Positions 51,221 through 59,850 are shown, numbered from the stretch's first letter. The stretch: 64,000 nt of DNA from Bin87 sp965207585 (GCA_965207585.1 CBDBMT010000003.1:558001-622000), one strand, 5' to 3'. A program made the numbers and translations. Notes: a model not told the origin generated them from the sequence alone.

Positions 51221-51478
51221 CTAGCAATACACCCTATCGCGCCGGCCGACGCGAACCACCAGCACGCGCAAAACATCGTCCTGAATGTCGCAGACGACGC
51301 GGTAGTTCCCCACTCTGTAACGCCATAAACCTGCCAAAGGGCCGGTCAAGGCTTGACCAATGCTGCGCGGGTCGTCCCTGGTGGCGACCCGCTGCTCCAT
51401 AAAATCCACCACGCGCCGGGCTGTCTGCCTGTCCAGTCGCTGCAGGTGCGTTCTGGCAGCAGCAGAGTAATCAATCGT
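51221..51478 (-). CDS. relE: RelE/ParE-type toxin with ACG in place of ATG
   Basis: The 85-residue frame encodes a RelE-type ribosome-dependent mRNA interferase: IDYSAAARTHLQRLDRQTAR, GLWRYRVGNYRVVCDIQDD and a VGRRDRVY ending. The expected start overlaps the end of relB, but the codon there is ACG at 51476-51478, right after an in-frame TGA. The first standard starts downstream are two GTGs near 51412 that would remove about 20 residues. Either ACG or ATT initiates, or the toxin is disabled. Confidence 0.75.
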   Translation of the reverse strand, partial: TIDYSAAARTHLQRLDRQTARRVVDFMEQRVATRDDPRSIGQALTGPLAGLWRYRVGNYRVVCDIQDDVLRVLVVRVGRRDRVYC

Positions 51479-51698
51479 TCAGACCAAGGTCTCGCCTTAC
51501 CTCGGCTGACGTATAGACACGTTCCTTGCCGGCACGGATGCGTTCCAGCACCTCGATGGCAAGGTAATAGTCCTCAATGTCCTCCATCCCGCGCTCGATC
51601 ATCTCATGAAGGAGAAATTCCTTCGAACGGCCGGTTTTAGACGCCAGGAAGTCAAGCCGCTCCTCGGCTTCCTGGGACAATACAATCGTGGTTGCCAT
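51471..51698 (-). CDS. relB: RelB/DinJ-type antitoxin
   Basis: The 75-residue ribbon-helix-helix protein (TIVLSQEAEERLDFLASKTG, then RSKEFLLHEMIERGMED) binds the operator and covers RelE with its C-terminal helix. It overlaps the toxin frame by eight bases, giving the usual antitoxin-first order. Confidence 0.85.
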   Translation of the reverse strand: MATTIVLSQEAEERLDFLASKTGRSKEFLLHEMIERGMEDIEDYYLAIEVLERIRAGKERVYTSAEVRRDLGLND

Positions 51699-51706
51699 GT
51701 TGCCGC

Positions 51707-52009
51707 CTATTGGTTCAAAGCCTTTCGAGCGCCGTCAATCTGACGTCCCATGCGTTTCCCCTGGTCAAAGAGGTAGTCCACACACTCGTCTGCTTCTTTC
51801 GCCAAGCGCTTCCTGGTCTCTGAGTCATTTTCTTTGGCCAGGAGATTGAGCCGATTGGTTATGATCCATTTGGTGCCCTGCCAACTGCGTTCGGCATGAT
51901 TCCAAACCTCCCAATAGTCGACCTTTAACTCTTTGCCTATTTGTGCGATTGTCTTCCCATTTCTGGCCTGTAGTTTGATTTCGTCAATCGTCGCTTGGTC
52001 CAGTTCCAT
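51707..52009 (-). CDS. Small HTH-like protein
   Basis: The 100-residue product has an N-terminal helix-turn-helix pattern (IDEIKLQARNGKTIAQIGKE, then LKVDYWEVWNH) followed by a helical tail. GGAGGGATAGC precedes the ATG. It lies eight bases upstream of relB and just after another small gene, so three or four small genes form one unit. Confidence 0.6.
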   Translation of the reverse strand: MELDQATIDEIKLQARNGKTIAQIGKELKVDYWEVWNHAERSWQGTKWIITNRLNLLAKENDSETRKRLAKEADECVDYLFDQGKRMGRQIDGARKALNQ

Positions 52010-52010
52010 G

Positions 52011-52244
52011 CTATCCCTCCTGGTCAGCAACCTTGTCCTGTTTCGGAGCGCGCTCTCTGGCCCGCCGTTCCGCGTAATCCTCCGGGAACACGCCCAGCTC
52101 GATCAGCTCAGTCGGGTCATCGGTCTGCGCAAAGCGCTGCTTGGCGTCGATTACCTTGAGGTGCCACTCCCGCGCTTCCGAAGACAACTTGCTCAAAGGT
52201 GTGAACGGAGTAGGATCATTAAAGCGATTGTAGCGTGCAGTCAT
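52011..52244 (-). CDS. Small charged protein
   Basis: The 77-residue product (MTARYNRFNDPTPFTPLSKL...) has helical, charged character and no known domain. AGGAGG lies eight bases before the ATG, a strong start. It is the first gene of the cluster leading to relBE. Confidence 0.6.
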   Translation of the reverse strand: MTARYNRFNDPTPFTPLSKLSSEAREWHLKVIDAKQRFAQTDDPTELIELGVFPEDYAERRARERAPKQDKVADQEG

Positions 52245-52357
52245 TTTTATTTCCTCCTGGCAGGTGTATTCTATCATAGCATCTAGGTGTTAGAAATAGG
52301 TAAATTAACTAGCCTTGGAGCCGAAGCTCATGACGCGGGCGGAATATGCCAAGGCCA

Positions 52358-52909
52358 TCAGTTTGCCGCCTTGACGGTCAGGAACAGCAACCCTAACTCT
52401 GGTGTCACAGATAGCTCGCCCACGACGGGACGTGACACTCCCTGAAGGGCAATAGCCTTTCCTCGAGCCGCTCCTATCAGCATGTTGCTGCTCGACTTCT
52501 CGACGTGATCCGGCGCAAACTCCAACACCTCCAACAACACTGGCTGCAAATAACGACGCGCATGCCGATCAGTAGGCGCCGTAACTACAGCAATCTCCGT
52601 CAAGTCGTCGGCGGAGCCGATCAGTTCCACCAATGCATCTGGTCCGGCGGCATTTTCCACCGTTCCTTTTACGCTGATCCTCCCATCTGCTAAGGTCTTG
52701 GGCGCGTCGAACTCCAAACCCAACGCCTCATAACTACGCTGCATCTCGACGCGACTGACGCCTAACCCCTCTTTCAGTGTAGCGGTAGGCGTAGTCTCGC
52801 GTGCTACGGTCGTGCGGGTAAAGGTCTCGTCGTTTGCCAGTAAGTTGCAGACGACGATCAGCCCGATAACCCCGGCGATACCCAGCACCCACTTCCATCC
52901 ATCGCCCAT
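52358..52909 (-). CDS. Membrane-anchored protein of unknown function
   Basis: The 183-residue product has an N-terminal membrane helix (WVLGIAGVIGLIVVCNLLA, residues 7-25) and an extracytoplasmic mixed alpha/beta domain with GRISVKGTVENAAGPDALVE. No lipobox is present. The family is not recognised. Confidence 0.6.
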   Translation of the reverse strand: MGDGWKWVLGIAGVIGLIVVCNLLANDETFTRTTVARETTPTATLKEGLGVSRVEMQRSYEALGLEFDAPKTLADGRISVKGTVENAAGPDALVELIGSADDLTEIAVVTAPTDRHARRYLQPVLLEVLEFAPDHVEKSSSNMLIGAARGKAIALQGVSRPVVGELSVTPELGLLFLTVKAAN

Positions 52910-53294
52910 CGAAGTGCCCCCTTGTGGCGAGGTTTGGCGTCTCTGCCACGAGGGCCATCCCTATGCGAACCCCAAGGGGACATGGCGTTGCCATGCCCTC
53001 GCGCAGGTTCACGAAGGAAGGTAGGCACTCGTGGCAGAGTGGGAGCAGTATAGGATCACTCAAAATCATCGTCAACGCGAATTGTCAACGGAACGCCGTT
53101 TCCTCATGCGTACCCAGCTTGTCATCGCGAGGAGCGCAGCGACATGGCGATCTCGTTGCCGTAGCGACACCCGTTACCCCGACGAGATTGCCACGCTGCG
53201 CTCGCAATGACAGATTGCGCCAAGTGGGTATGCGTGAGGACGCCGTTTCGAATTGATACACGATGATTAACTATTTTATGACAATCAGGACTAC
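52910..53294. other. Intergenic region with composite palindromic repeat
   Basis: The stretch holds about 190 bases without features, then the composite repeat (53102-53240), then AT-richer DNA before the terminator of the flavin monooxygenase gene. Confidence 0.5.
53102..53240. repeat. Composite palindromic repeat with exchanged core (copy j)
   Basis: Outer arms CCTCATGCGTACCCAGCTTG and CCAAGTGGGTATGCGTGAGG match the outer shell of the long-form repeats. The core is unrelated to their CAGAATCAGGATT core: GTCATCGCGAGGAGCGCAGC to CGCTGCGCTCGCAATGAC, a palindrome of the GCGAGGAGCG type common in bacterial genomes. Confidence 0.85.
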
Positions 53295-53335
53295 AAAAAG
53301 CGGCGCCCGCCGGCAATACAGCCAACGGGCGCCGC
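53295..53335 (-). terminator. Terminator of the flavin monooxygenase gene
   Basis: GCGGCGCCCG and CGGGCGCCGC form a perfect ten-base stem. On the minus strand it is followed by a TTTTT run (53295-53299). Confidence 0.85.
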
Positions 53336-53357
53336 CAAGTCTGAGGTGACCGGTAGT

Positions 53358-54509
53358 CTAGCCTTCCTTCAGCGCCGGTATGACCTTGGTGCCGAGGAGT
53401 TCCACGGAGCGCATGACGTCCTCGTGGGCCATGTGTCCCTCGTTGCCGTAGATGAGGATGTAACCGGGATCGAGGTCCCTGCGGATGTGGCGCAGCTTCT
53501 CGGTGACGGTCTCGGGGCTGCCGACGATGATGTTGTAGGCGGCCTGGAGGTCCTCGTAGGTCATGCGGCGACCCATGGTGCCGGTGCCGATGAGGGGGCG
53601 CGACATCTTGATGCGCAGGGCCTCGCGGGACTGGTAGCCGGGCGGGTCGTTGAATTCCATCGGACCGCGGTTGCGGTGGTTCTCGGTCCACAGGAAGGTG
53701 CGGCCGATCTCCTGGGCCTTCTCGTCGGTGTCGGCGACGAGGCAGCGGATGAGGTAGCCGAAGTGCTCGGGGCCAGCCTCGTAGCCTTCCTCGGCGGCGG
53801 TCTCGTGGTAGATGCCCTTGAGCTGCTTGGTGAGGTCAAGCAGGGAGCCCAGGTTCATGTACGGATAGCGGTGCTTGGCGGCCCAGATGACGGACTCGGG
53901 GCTGCCGGTGCCGGGGAACCAGACGGGCGGGTGCGGCTTCTGGATCGGCACGACCCAGGGGTTGACCATGCGGTGGGGCCAGTATTCGCCCTCCCAGCGG
54001 AAGGGGCCGGGCTGGGTCCAGCACTTGACGATGAGGTCGTGGGCCTCCTCGAAGCGCGGGCGGTTCTCGGTGGGCGGGTAACCGGCGTGGAGGGTCTCCA
54101 CGGCGGTGCCGCGGACGAAGCCGGAGATGACGCGACCGCCGCTGATGCAGTCGAGCATGGCGATCTCTTCGGCCATCTTGACCGGGTCGTTGACGGCGAT
54201 GACGTTGCCCAGCATGGCGATCTTCGCCTTCCTGGTGCGCTGGGTGATGACGGCGGCGTCCACGTTGACCGAGGGCTTCATGCACCAGTAGGAGCTGTGG
54301 TGCTCGTTGGACATGATGCCGTCGAAATTGACCTCATCGGCCAGTTGGTACTGGTCGTGGTAGTTGGAGTAGAGGACGTGGGCCTTCTCCGGGTCGAAAT
54401 AGGTGTTGGGGAAGTGCATCCGCCCCGACTCCCACCCCTCGAGGTCATCCTCGGTGACGTGGCCGTAGGGCTGTTCGGAGAACCAGAATACTTCGAGCTC
54501 GTGAGCCAT
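53358..54509 (-). CDS. LLM-class flavin monooxygenase
   Basis: The 383-residue luciferase-like monooxygenase has the motif ISGGRVISGFVRGTAVETLHAG near residue 122 and the N-terminal strand VFWFSEQPYGH. HEHHSS and PVWFPGTGSPES are typical of the alkanal/nitrilotriacetate-monooxygenase branch. AGAAGGAG precedes the ATG. It is followed upstream by an alpha/beta hydrolase, and both may act in one catabolic route. Confidence 0.92.
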   Translation of the reverse strand: MAHELEVFWFSEQPYGHVTEDDLEGWESGRMHFPNTYFDPEKAHVLYSNYHDQYQLADEVNFDGIMSNEHHSSYWCMKPSVNVDAAVITQRTRKAKIAMLGNVIAVNDPVKMAEEIAMLDCISGGRVISGFVRGTAVETLHAGYPPTENRPRFEEAHDLIVKCWTQPGPFRWEGEYWPHRMVNPWVVPIQKPHPPVWFPGTGSPESVIWAAKHRYPYMNLGSLLDLTKQLKGIYHETAAEEGYEAGPEHFGYLIRCLVADTDEKAQEIGRTFLWTENHRNRGPMEFNDPPGYQSREALRIKMSRPLIGTGTMGRRMTYEDLQAAYNIIVGSPETVTEKLRHIRRDLDPGYILIYGNEGHMAHEDVMRSVELLGTKVIPALKEG

Positions 54510-54556
54510 GATGTTTGCTCCTTCTGGGTGGCGCGCTGGCGGTGTTCGCGTTTACC

Positions 54557-54585
54557 GTCATTCCGGCGAAAGCCGGAATCCAGTG
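54557..54585. repeat. GGCGAAAGCC intergenic repeat, half copy
   Basis: GTCATTCCGGCGAAAGCCGG and AATCCAGTGG make up a single palindrome, half of the units at 43577 and 49645. It lies between two catabolic genes. Confidence 0.8.
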
Positions 54586-54589
54586 GGGT

Positions 54590-55384
54590 CTACAGGCTGT
54601 TCAGGAATCCGGTTACGGCGGCGACGAATTCGCCGCGCTTTTCCACGGCCGGCGAGTGCCCGCAGTTGTCGATGATGCGGAGCTGGCTGCCCTGGATGGC
54701 CTGCTGGAACAGGTGGCCGCACTCAACGGGTATGATCGCGTCCTCCCGGCCCCAGACGATCAGGGTGGGGGTACTCACCCGCGACAGGAAGTGCGGCAGG
54801 CTGGGGTTGTGCAGGTAGGGTTTCCAGCAAAGCTGGGATGCCGTAATCGCGTTGGAGTGGACCACCAGCTGCTCTTCGGGCGTCAACTCGCGGGCATAAT
54901 GCTCGTAGTTTTCCACCTGGCTGGGGTCGTGGAAACGCTGCTGGAGGCGCGTGTCGGCGGATACCATGAAGATCTCGGCGATCTCGCCCTCCCGGGGCTT
55001 GATCCCCGCCGGGTCTACCAGCACCAGGGCGTCGATATTGTGGTCGTCCATGGCGGCCATTTCGGCGGAGACCCAGCCGCCCATGGAGGAGCCCATCAGC
55101 ACGATGTCCTGCAGGCCCAGGGCGTCGATGAACATGTGATTGAAGTGGGCAACGTCGTTGATGGTCTTGAGCCATTCAGGCGCCTCGGTGCCGTTGAATC
55201 CCGGCTGGCTGGGGACATAAACGGTGTACTCGGCGGCGAGGTCTTCGTGCCAGGCTTGCCATCCGTTGGAACCACCGGCGCCATGGAAGAACACCAGCGG
55301 TGGGCCGCTGCCGCCGGAGTACATTTCGACGGCAGTGCCGTTGACATTTACGGTAGTGCGGGAACCACTCTGAACTGTTGTCAT
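54590..55384 (-). CDS. Alpha/beta hydrolase
   Basis: The 264-residue hydrolase has oxyanion FFHGAGGSNG (about 32), nucleophile Ser in MGSSMGGWVS (about 99), acid Asp in WGREDAIIP, and His in NCGHSPAVEK. It resembles meta-cleavage-product hydrolases (BphD type), in line with the nearby Rieske and amidohydrolase genes. The substrate is not known. Confidence 0.9.
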   Translation of the reverse strand: MTTVQSGSRTTVNVNGTAVEMYSGGSGPPLVFFHGAGGSNGWQAWHEDLAAEYTVYVPSQPGFNGTEAPEWLKTINDVAHFNHMFIDALGLQDIVLMGSSMGGWVSAEMAAMDDHNIDALVLVDPAGIKPREGEIAEIFMVSADTRLQQRFHDPSQVENYEHYARELTPEEQLVVHSNAITASQLCWKPYLHNPSLPHFLSRVSTPTLIVWGREDAIIPVECGHLFQQAIQGSQLRIIDNCGHSPAVEKRGEFVAAVTGFLNSL

Positions 55385-55714
55385 ACTCTCGTTCCTGTGC
55401 GGGGTGAGGATGGCGTTATTCTGTTACAGGGGTAGGGGGATGTCAAGGCGACGGCTCATTGCCAGTCAACCACATTTTATGCTGAAACGGGCCATCATTC
55501 CGACGATTCCCGATGCGTTGTCCCTGAGCCATTTGCGCGGCAAGATGTGATGCCACTCCGGTTCGTAGCTGCCTACTGCCTCTGCTGTAATTCTGTATCC
55601 GTCGGTATTCCAGTCTTGAACGCAAGTAGATAGATCATCAGCCTTTGCACGGTATTTCGCCCACTGCCGGTTTCGACGAATTCTTCCGGGGTAAGCGAAA
55701 AGCACCCGATGGTC
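55385..55714. other. Region with a decayed gene
   Basis: Apart from the remnant at 55466-55705 this stretch holds no intact gene. The sequence is lower in GC than the catabolic genes to its left. Confidence 0.5.
55466..55705 (-). pseudogene. Remnant of a DUF262/HNH-like protein
   Basis: The 79-codon frame contains GSYEPEWHHILPRKWLRDNA, very like the HHIFPRxxL motif near the C-terminus of DUF262/GmrSD-type HNH nucleases. The frame ends soon after, and no DUF262 N-terminal region exists upstream. It is probably a fragment of a lost DNA-modification-dependent defence gene. Confidence 0.4.
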
Positions 55715-56260
55715 TCAGTTGGGGCTTTGGTTCTGGAAACGGGAGCGGAATTCGTTTTCTGGTGGCGATTTCAACTCTTCAATCACCAATTGGCAAATCT
55801 GCATACCGGGAGTCAGACGACATACGAAAGGACCAACATTGGCTATTTCCAGGCGGATGTTGCCGTGAAACCCGGCGTGTATGGTCGGCGCGGTCTGGTG
55901 GACTGACAAGCCCCAGCGAGCGACAGAACTTTTACCCTCCACCCTGGCCGCCAAGTTCTGCGGCAGTTCTACACGTTCCACAGTATAGGCCAGCGCGAAG
56001 GCATTCGGTTTCAGCTCGATGTATGAGTCTGACGGAACGCTGACCACTCTACCAAACTGTTGGACCGCTTCTTCTGGGTCAGCCTGGGCCACCATTACCC
56101 CGATTTCGACGCCCGGTGTCAGAGGGTCAAAGACGGTGAAAGCGTCCCCCAGAAGCAAGTCCACGGAAGAGGTAGCATACGCGGCGAGGACGGGCCGCGG
56201 CTCGATGACCAATTCCCCTGCTTCCAGCGCGCGCCTGATGTCCTGATCGCTGTAGATCAT
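55715..56260 (-). CDS. dcd: dCTP deaminase
   Basis: The 181-residue enzyme deaminates dCTP to dUTP for dTTP synthesis. The trimeric dUTPase-like core is seen in RVEGKSSVARWGLSVHQTAP, then TIHAGFHGNIRLEIANVGP, with the catalytic Glu in that region and Ser/Arg of GKSSVARWG binding phosphate. Start at MIYSDQD overlaps the stop of the upstream gene, suggesting coupling. Confidence 0.88.
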   Translation of the reverse strand: MIYSDQDIRRALEAGELVIEPRPVLAAYATSSVDLLLGDAFTVFDPLTPGVEIGVMVAQADPEEAVQQFGRVVSVPSDSYIELKPNAFALAYTVERVELPQNLAARVEGKSSVARWGLSVHQTAPTIHAGFHGNIRLEIANVGPFVCRLTPGMQICQLVIEELKSPPENEFRSRFQNQSPN

Positions 56261-56574
56261 CACCACCAGCCTTTGAGTATTACCTCCTGGTGTGCTTCAG
56301 GCACGAAAATGTTGCGACCGGACACGCGAGTCTCGTCCGGTAGATGGACCAGCCATCTGCCATCGTCGAAATCGGCTATGACGAAGGCTTTGAGCCATTT
56401 CTCCTGTTCGTTGACTGCGTATTCAGGCATCCACCCGCCGTAAGCTTTATCCCCGATTTCGAACTTGACGTACTTCTCGTCCGGCATCATTCCCGGCCCA
56501 ACGTAGCTGAGCTGGATTTTAACCCCCTCGGGCTGCTCACGCTTATGTCCCCAATCGAATTTGGCTCCTGCCAT
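56260..56574 (-). CDS. Hypothetical protein coupled to dcd
   Basis: The 104-residue product (MAGAKFDWGHKREQPEGVKI...) shows mixed beta/alpha character and no known domain. The ATG at 56574 has GAGG six bases upstream; the frame is open back to 56661, so a longer version is possible. Its stop overlaps the dcd start. Confidence 0.55.
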   Translation of the reverse strand: MAGAKFDWGHKREQPEGVKIQLSYVGPGMMPDEKYVKFEIGDKAYGGWMPEYAVNEQEKWLKAFVIADFDDGRWLVHLPDETRVSGRNIFVPEAHQEVILKGWW

Positions 56575-56721
56575 CTCGGACCTCGCAATTTCTATAGTGC
56601 GCGCAATATCAATCAGCGCCCGCCTCACCGTCAACGCGCAGTTGTCGCTCGCGTGTAGCAAGTTTCTACAAACCCGTTATCGCGAGGCGCGAAACGATCT
56701 GTCAATCCCTTTAGCGCAGCG

Positions 56722-58197
56722 GTGGCCCTGTCCCGCGCCCGGGTGGACGTGGTGATCGGCAATCCGCCGTGGATCAACTACAACCAAACGGCGGACATCC
56801 TGCGGGACGAATTGCAAAACCTGAGCCGGAACCGCTACGGCATCTGGGCGGGCGGGCGCTACGCCACCCACCAGGACGTGGCCGGCCTGTTCTTCGCCCG
56901 CAGCGTGGACCTGTATCTGAAAGACGGGGGCGTCATCGGCTTCGTGCTGCCCCACAGCGCGTTGCAGGCCGGGCAGCACTCCAAGTGGCGGAGCGGCGTC
57001 TGGCGGTCCGGCCGGCGGGGGCCGTCCATCAACGTGGACTTCACCCACAAGCCGGCGTGGGATCTGGAGCGTCTGGAGCCCAACACCTTCTTCCCGGTGC
57101 CGGCCTCGGTGGTGTTCGCCCGCAAGCGCCCAACCGACGCCGGGGGCAAGCCCCTGGCCGGCGCGGTGGAGCAGTGGCTGGGCCGGGTCGAGGCCGACGA
57201 CGCGCGGCGGGTGTCCTCGGGCATCACCGACACCGGCGTCGTGGGGGATTCTCCCTACGGTGGTTATGCTCGCCAGGGCGCGTCCATCGTGCCGCGTTGT
57301 CTTTTCTTTGTGAACGAAACCGAAAACACCGCCACCGTTCGGGCGGCACAGACGGTAACCGTCAATCCGCGCCGGGGCGGCCAGGACAAGGCGCCGTGGA
57401 AGGATCTGGACCTCACCGCCATCACCGGCCAGACGGTGGAGCGCAAGCACTTGTTCGACGTCCACCTGGGCGAGACCGTCGCCCCCTACGTGACCCCGGA
57501 GCCGCTGAAAGCCCTGCTGCCGCTGAAGCAGGGCGACGATGCAATACCCACCGATGCCGACGGACCGGGCGGCATTCGCCTGGGCGGGCTGGAGCGGCGG
57601 ATGCGGGAACGCTGGCGGACGGTGAGCCGGCTGTGGGAGGAGAACAAGGCATCGGCCACTAAGCTGAACCTGCTGGGTCAACTGGACTACATTGGGAAGC
57701 TATCGTCGCAATTAACTCGGCAAGCTAATCCAGATAGTGGGCGTGTACGTGTCTTATACAACCAGTCAGGCACTCCGACCGCCACGTTGCTGGCTGATCC
57801 CGCAGCGTTGGTCGACTACACGCTGTATTGGATAACTTGCGAGGACATTCGGGAGGCCAATTACCTGCTGGCCATCATCAACAGTGATGTATTGTACAAG
57901 TCCGTAGAGTCGTTAATGCCGAAGGGCCAGTTTGGAGCGCGACACTTGCAAAAGCACCTGTGGAAGCTGCCCATCCCGGAGTTTGACCCAGCACAGAAGT
58001 TGCACGCGGCCATCGCCGAGGCAGGGGCGGCAGCGGCAGCCGGCGCGGCCAAGCAACTTAAGGCTCTGCGGGCCGAACGGGGCGAACGGCTGACGGTGAC
58101 CATCGCCCGGCGAGAGCTGCGGGCCTGGCTGCGCGGCAGCACGGTGGGGGCAGCGGTGGAGGGGCTGGTGGGGCGGCTGCTGGGGGTGGACGGGTAG
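56722..58197 (+). CDS. 5'-truncated N6-adenine DNA methyltransferase
   Basis: The 491-residue frame begins almost at the catalytic motif IV: VDVVIGNPPWINYNQ near residue 10. Complete enzymes of this Eco57I/PglX-like class have several hundred residues before it, including the SAM-binding motif I. The remainder, with a target-recognition region and SLMPKGQFGARHLQKHLWKLPIPEF, looks intact. The frame is open only to 56659 upstream, so the 5' half has been lost and activity is unlikely. Confidence 0.75.
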   Translation: MALSRARVDVVIGNPPWINYNQTADILRDELQNLSRNRYGIWAGGRYATHQDVAGLFFARSVDLYLKDGGVIGFVLPHSALQAGQHSKWRSGVWRSGRRGPSINVDFTHKPAWDLERLEPNTFFPVPASVVFARKRPTDAGGKPLAGAVEQWLGRVEADDARRVSSGITDTGVVGDSPYGGYARQGASIVPRCLFFVNETENTATVRAAQTVTVNPRRGGQDKAPWKDLDLTAITGQTVERKHLFDVHLGETVAPYVTPEPLKALLPLKQGDDAIPTDADGPGGIRLGGLERRMRERWRTVSRLWEENKASATKLNLLGQLDYIGKLSSQLTRQANPDSGRVRVLYNQSGTPTATLLADPAALVDYTLYWITCEDIREANYLLAIINSDVLYKSVESLMPKGQFGARHLQKHLWKLPIPEFDPAQKLHAAIAEAGAAAAAGAAKQLKALRAERGERLTVTIARRELRAWLRGSTVGAAVEGLVGRLLGVDG

Positions 58198-58261
58198 GCG
58201 TAAGTGGGAACGCCGTCCTGAACCATATTGGCTATCTAAAATCTGCCACCGCTGTTTTCGC

Positions 58262-59638
58262 TCATTCCGCGCCGTTCAAATCACCCAACATCTGCTCAAT
58301 CCGTAACTTGAGGTTGCTGTTCCCCTGCTGGTCTGCCAACTCCAAAGCCCTCTTGAAATCGGCCTCTGCTTCGGATACATGACCAATTGCCGATTTTGCT
58401 CTGCCGCGATTGGCGTACGCTAGGGCATATTCCGGGTTGAGCCCGATGGCCGTATCGTAGTCCGCTATGGCCTCTTCATGCCGGCCCAACTCTGCTTTTG
58501 CGTTGCCACGATTGTTGTACGCTAGGGCATATTCCGGGTTGAGCCCGATGGCCGTATCGTAGTCCGCTATGGCCTCTTCATGCCGGCCCAACTCTGCTTT
58601 TGCGTTGCCACGATTGTTGTACGCTAGGGCATATTCCGGGTTGAGCCCGATGGCCGTATCGTAGTCTGCTATGGCCTCTTCATGCCGGCCCAACTCTGCT
58701 TTTGCGTTGCCACGATTGTTGTACGCTAGGGCATATTCCGGGTTGAGCCCGATGGCCGTATCGTAGTCCGCTATGGCCTCTTCATGCCGGCCCAACTCTG
58801 CTTTTGCGTTGCCACGATTGTTGTACGCTTCGGCATATTCCGGGTTGAGCCCGATGGCCGTATCGTAGTCCGCTATGGCCTCTTCATGCCGGCCCAACTC
58901 TGCTTTTGCGTTGCCACGATTGCTGTACGCTAGGGCATATTCCGGGTTGAGCCCGATGGCCGTATCGTAGTCCGCTATGGCCTCTTCATGCCGGCCTAAT
59001 GCTGCTTTTCTGTTGCCACGATTGTTGTACGCTTCGGCATATTCCGGGTTGAGCCCGATGGCCGTATCATAAGCTAATACCCCTGCTTCGTGTTCGTTTG
59101 CTTGTCCACGTAGATATCCAATGGAGAACCAAGCCCGGGCAGCACGCTCGTTATCAACGCCTTCCAAGATGTTAGCAATGGCAAGCCATTTGACTATGGC
59201 GGCCGCGGTATCGCCTTGCTGCTGCAACCTGAACGCCTCGGCAGTTGCATGGTCCACTGGATCGATTTCTACAGCACCGAGTGGGATGGTCTCCGCTTGT
59301 GGATCATAGGACAGGGCGACGTCCTCAGCGGTTCTAGCCCTCCACTCCTCTAATTCTTGTTGCCATTGTTGCCTAGTTTCTCTCATCTGCTCTAGAATTG
59401 CAGACGCCTGTTTAGAAGCTTGTCTGGCCGACAATAGCGCGTCCGCAGCGACAGTTTGCGCGTCGGCGGCCACAGTTTGCGCTTCAGCAGCGCTCTCTCG
59501 GGCTTCTCCTGTGTATCGCCTTGCATCATCAAGGATGTCCCTGAACCAACGATAGCCGATGAAGCCTGCGATAACTATGATAATGCCCAACGCGGTGACA
59601 AACACCGTGATGAACGCAAGAGAGATAGCGGCGGCCAT
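58262..59638 (-). CDS. TPR membrane protein, gene split by element 2
   Basis: The 458-residue frame has a membrane helix (residues 7-30), a coiled coil with AAEAQTVAADAQTVAADAL, and about eight 34-residue TPR units of the form AYNNRGNAKAELGRHEEAIA. DNA of the units is nearly identical. The reading frame stays open upstream of this ATG to the target site of element 2. It joins in frame to 62717-62878 beyond the element, giving an ancestral protein of about 542 residues. What is annotated here would be made only by internal initiation. Confidence 0.8.
   Translation of the reverse strand: MAAAISLAFITVFVTALGIIIVIAGFIGYRWFRDILDDARRYTGEARESAAEAQTVAADAQTVAADALLSARQASKQASAILEQMRETRQQWQQELEEWRARTAEDVALSYDPQAETIPLGAVEIDPVDHATAEAFRLQQQGDTAAAIVKWLAIANILEGVDNERAARAWFSIGYLRGQANEHEAGVLAYDTAIGLNPEYAEAYNNRGNRKAALGRHEEAIADYDTAIGLNPEYALAYSNRGNAKAELGRHEEAIADYDTAIGLNPEYAEAYNNRGNAKAELGRHEEAIADYDTAIGLNPEYALAYNNRGNAKAELGRHEEAIADYDTAIGLNPEYALAYNNRGNAKAELGRHEEAIADYDTAIGLNPEYALAYNNRGNAKAELGRHEEAIADYDTAIGLNPEYALAYANRGRAKSAIGHVSEAEADFKRALELADQQGNSNLKLRIEQMLGDLNGAE
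58429..59070. repeat. 102-bp tandem repeats in the TPR gene
   Basis: ATTCCGGGTTGAGCCCGATG recurs at 58429, 58531, 58633, 58735, 58837, 58939 and 59041, an exact 102-base period. Units differ by only a few bases, showing recent duplication or gene conversion. Confidence 0.95.
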
Positions 59639-59820
59639 CAGCCACCATGTTATGCTTTCAGCCCGTGCATCTAGGTATTGGCTGCGCAGTTCGTTGAAAA
59701 TACGACGGATTTCGTAGTCAGAAATGGTTTCTGGCGGGTTCCGTTTGATTGTAGATGATGGTTATGGTAGCATCGCCGCTGCCAGAGTCAAGCGGTGGTA
59801 GCCCTGCTACATTCCCGCGA

Positions 59821-59850
59821 AGGCCCGCTACGGCGGGTCTCTTTATTTTT
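59821..59850 (+). terminator. Terminator inside the left end of element 2
   Basis: AGGCCCGCTACGGCGGGTCT followed by CTTTATTTTT forms a short hairpin with a T-rich tail, 60 bases inside the left end. It may block outside transcription from entering the cargo genes. Confidence 0.55.

Noticed and set aside
58429..59070. Regular 102-bp repeats considered as a CRISPR array
   Set aside because: Units are contiguous without spacers and encode TPR motifs in one frame.
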